A stretch of DNA of 7,356 nucleotides, from contig CANHPJ010000076.1 in NCBI GenBank assembly GCA_947462515.1, positions 1 through 7,356 of the forward strand. The letters are read 5' to 3'. This DNA is from Bacteroidota bacterium. Lineage in GTDB: Bacteria; Bacteroidota; Bacteroidia; JACCXN01. The notes beneath the pieces were generated by a model. That model had not been told where the DNA came from. It did no database searches and saw only the letters and a list, made by a program, of their open reading frames with translations. How positions within the stretch are numbered: the first letter of the stretch is position 1; the number at the start of each line of letters is the position of its first letter. The position numbers and the translations under genes are program-made. This document shows positions 6,416-7,356 of the stretch, one piece after another.

Positions 6416-7356
6416 TTATAAAGACAAAACCTGAACTTCTACTCTTCTATTCAAGGCCTGTTCGAATTCATTTTTTGAGTCAGGATAGAGCATTTTGGAG
6501 CAGCCAAAACCCTGAGTCTTAATTCTATCAGACTCGATGCCATTTGAAACTAAAAACTCTTTAACCGTATTGGCTCTATCGGCAGACAATTTATTAACAT
6601 CAATAATAGACTCGCAACCATTTACATGACCATCGACACGGATTGACAGAGAAGGGGTTTGCTTCATAACTAGAAGCAATTCATTAAGTGATTTTTCAGC
6701 CCCGGCAAGCAAAGTGGCTTTATTACCATGGAAATTCAAATTTTTTAAAACAAAGCTGCCTCCCATCTTCAGTTTTTTAAGATCGACTGTTTTTAAAGTT
6801 TCCAGGTTATCCATTAACTCAGATCGATTAATTTCAATATTATTGAACAAATAGCCAGGAGCGGATACAATCAGGTTGTTTTTTTTGGGAGCCAAATCTG
6901 CCACGGGAATTGATAGTCCACTTTCTTTTTTAAACTTCCAAACAATTGAATCATTGTCGTTTCTCAGCAAAACTGAAGCATCAATATTTTTACCTGATTC
7001 TTCATCGCGAACAACAATATTTAAATTTGACTTTCTTTCATAATTGAAATGGATCTTGTGATTACCCGAACCACCATAAACATTGTCCAATACTAAAACG
7101 TACTTTTCATGGGCATTAACCTGAAGGCTTGCAGAATAATTATTTCCAACACCAGGTTTCTGAAAAAAAGCTGCAACATTTTTTGACAGGCCAGTCAAAC
7201 CTGACTCATTTGGTTTATTTCTGGCAATATTGGTTCGTAAGGGCAATATTTTTTTATTTAAAATGTCATTGCAAAAGTTATCCTCTTCAATTTTAAACAA
7301 TAAAAAATCGTAGTCATCGGTAGCCAAATCAGGAATAATATCAAAACTTAAGTCGC
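6416..7356 (-). CDS. OmpA-family cell-envelope protein, C-terminal part (cut by window edge)
   Basis: The frame is open from the right edge to TAA (6418-6416), giving 312 visible residues. A TTG at 7327 is internal and not a real start, because coding continues upstream (DLSFDIIPD before LATDDYDF). The visible order is: a beta-rich domain with P..ATDDYDFLLFKI, CNDI, RTNIARN and GVGNNYSASLQV (about 1-105), seen from memory in many Bacteroidetes OmpA-like proteins; a carboxypeptidase-regulatory or Ig-like repeat (about 108-185, with SGKNIDASVLL and LIVSAPGYLF); and an OmpA C-terminal domain (about 199-312) with LSADRANTVKEFLVSNGI, GFG and NRRVEV. The last domain normally binds the diaminopimelate of peptidoglycan, so the protein probably anchors something at the outer membrane or in the periplasm. 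The usual GHTD is GHVN here (N245 of the visible part), while the partner Arg (R260) remains. The N-terminus, including any signal peptide, is outside the window. Confidence 0.88.
   Translation of the reverse strand, partial: DLSFDIIPDLATDDYDFLLFKIEEDNFCNDILNKKILPLRTNIARNKPNESGLTGLSKNVAAFFQKPGVGNNYSASLQVNAHEKYVLVLDNVYGGSGNHKIHFNYERKSNLNIVVRDEESGKNIDASVLLRNDNDSIVWKFKKESGLSIPVADLAPKKNNLIVSAPGYLFNNIEINRSELMDNLETLKTVDLKKLKMGGSFVLKNLNFHGNKATLLAGAEKSLNELLLVMKQTPSLSIRVDGHVNGCESIIDVNKLSADRANTVKEFLVSNGIESDRIKTQGFGCSKMLYPDSKNEFEQALNRRVEVQVLSL

Noticed and set aside
6416..7327. Treating TTG at 7327 as the start of the OmpA-family gene
   Set aside because: The frame stays open to the window edge, and residues before it (DLSFDIIPD) continue the beta-rich domain, so the gene is cut by the edge.

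Overview
The window looks like ordinary chromosomal DNA from a member of the Bacteroidota (Bacteroidetes), probably outside the Bacteroidales and nearer the Cytophagia/Sphingobacteriia/Chitinophagia. The evidence is the AT-rich sequence, start codons without Shine-Dalgarno sites, promoter-like sites of the TTG...TAnnTTTG type, a DNA polymerase III alpha subunit with its own N-terminal exonuclease domain, and an OmpA-family protein with a typical Bacteroidetes layout. Everything with a clear identity lies on the minus strand.

Read in the direction of transcription (right to left), the layout is: (1) the C-terminal 312 residues of a secreted OmpA-family protein, cut by the right edge (6416-7356); (2) a 174-bp gap with a good promoter candidate; (3) dnaE, a 1462-residue exonuclease-polymerase fusion (1853-6241); (4) a 113-bp gap with a promoter candidate for trxA and, on the opposite strand, a partial sigma-54-like motif; (5) trxA, thioredoxin (1422-1739); (6) a strong hairpin plus T10 tract lying just before (7) a DUF58/vWA-type protein that starts with TTG (409-1344); (8) a promoter, tRNA-Asp(GTC) (263-336) and its terminator (231-261); (9) the first 46 residues of a small DUF3820 protein, cut by the left edge (1-139). 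No gene-free stretch exceeds 175 bp.

The genes are mainly housekeeping: chromosome replication and proofreading (dnaE), thiol-disulfide exchange (trxA), translation (tRNA-Asp) and cell-envelope anchoring (OmpA domain). I see no mobile element, CRISPR array, toxin-antitoxin pair or defence system. The points most worth a second look are the terminator-like hairpin directly before the TTG start of the DUF58 gene, the apparent loss of several PHP metal ligands in a DnaE that carries its own proofreading domain, the unpaired sigma-54/heat-shock-like motif between dnaE and trxA, and the Asp-to-Asn change in the OmpA peptidoglycan-binding site.
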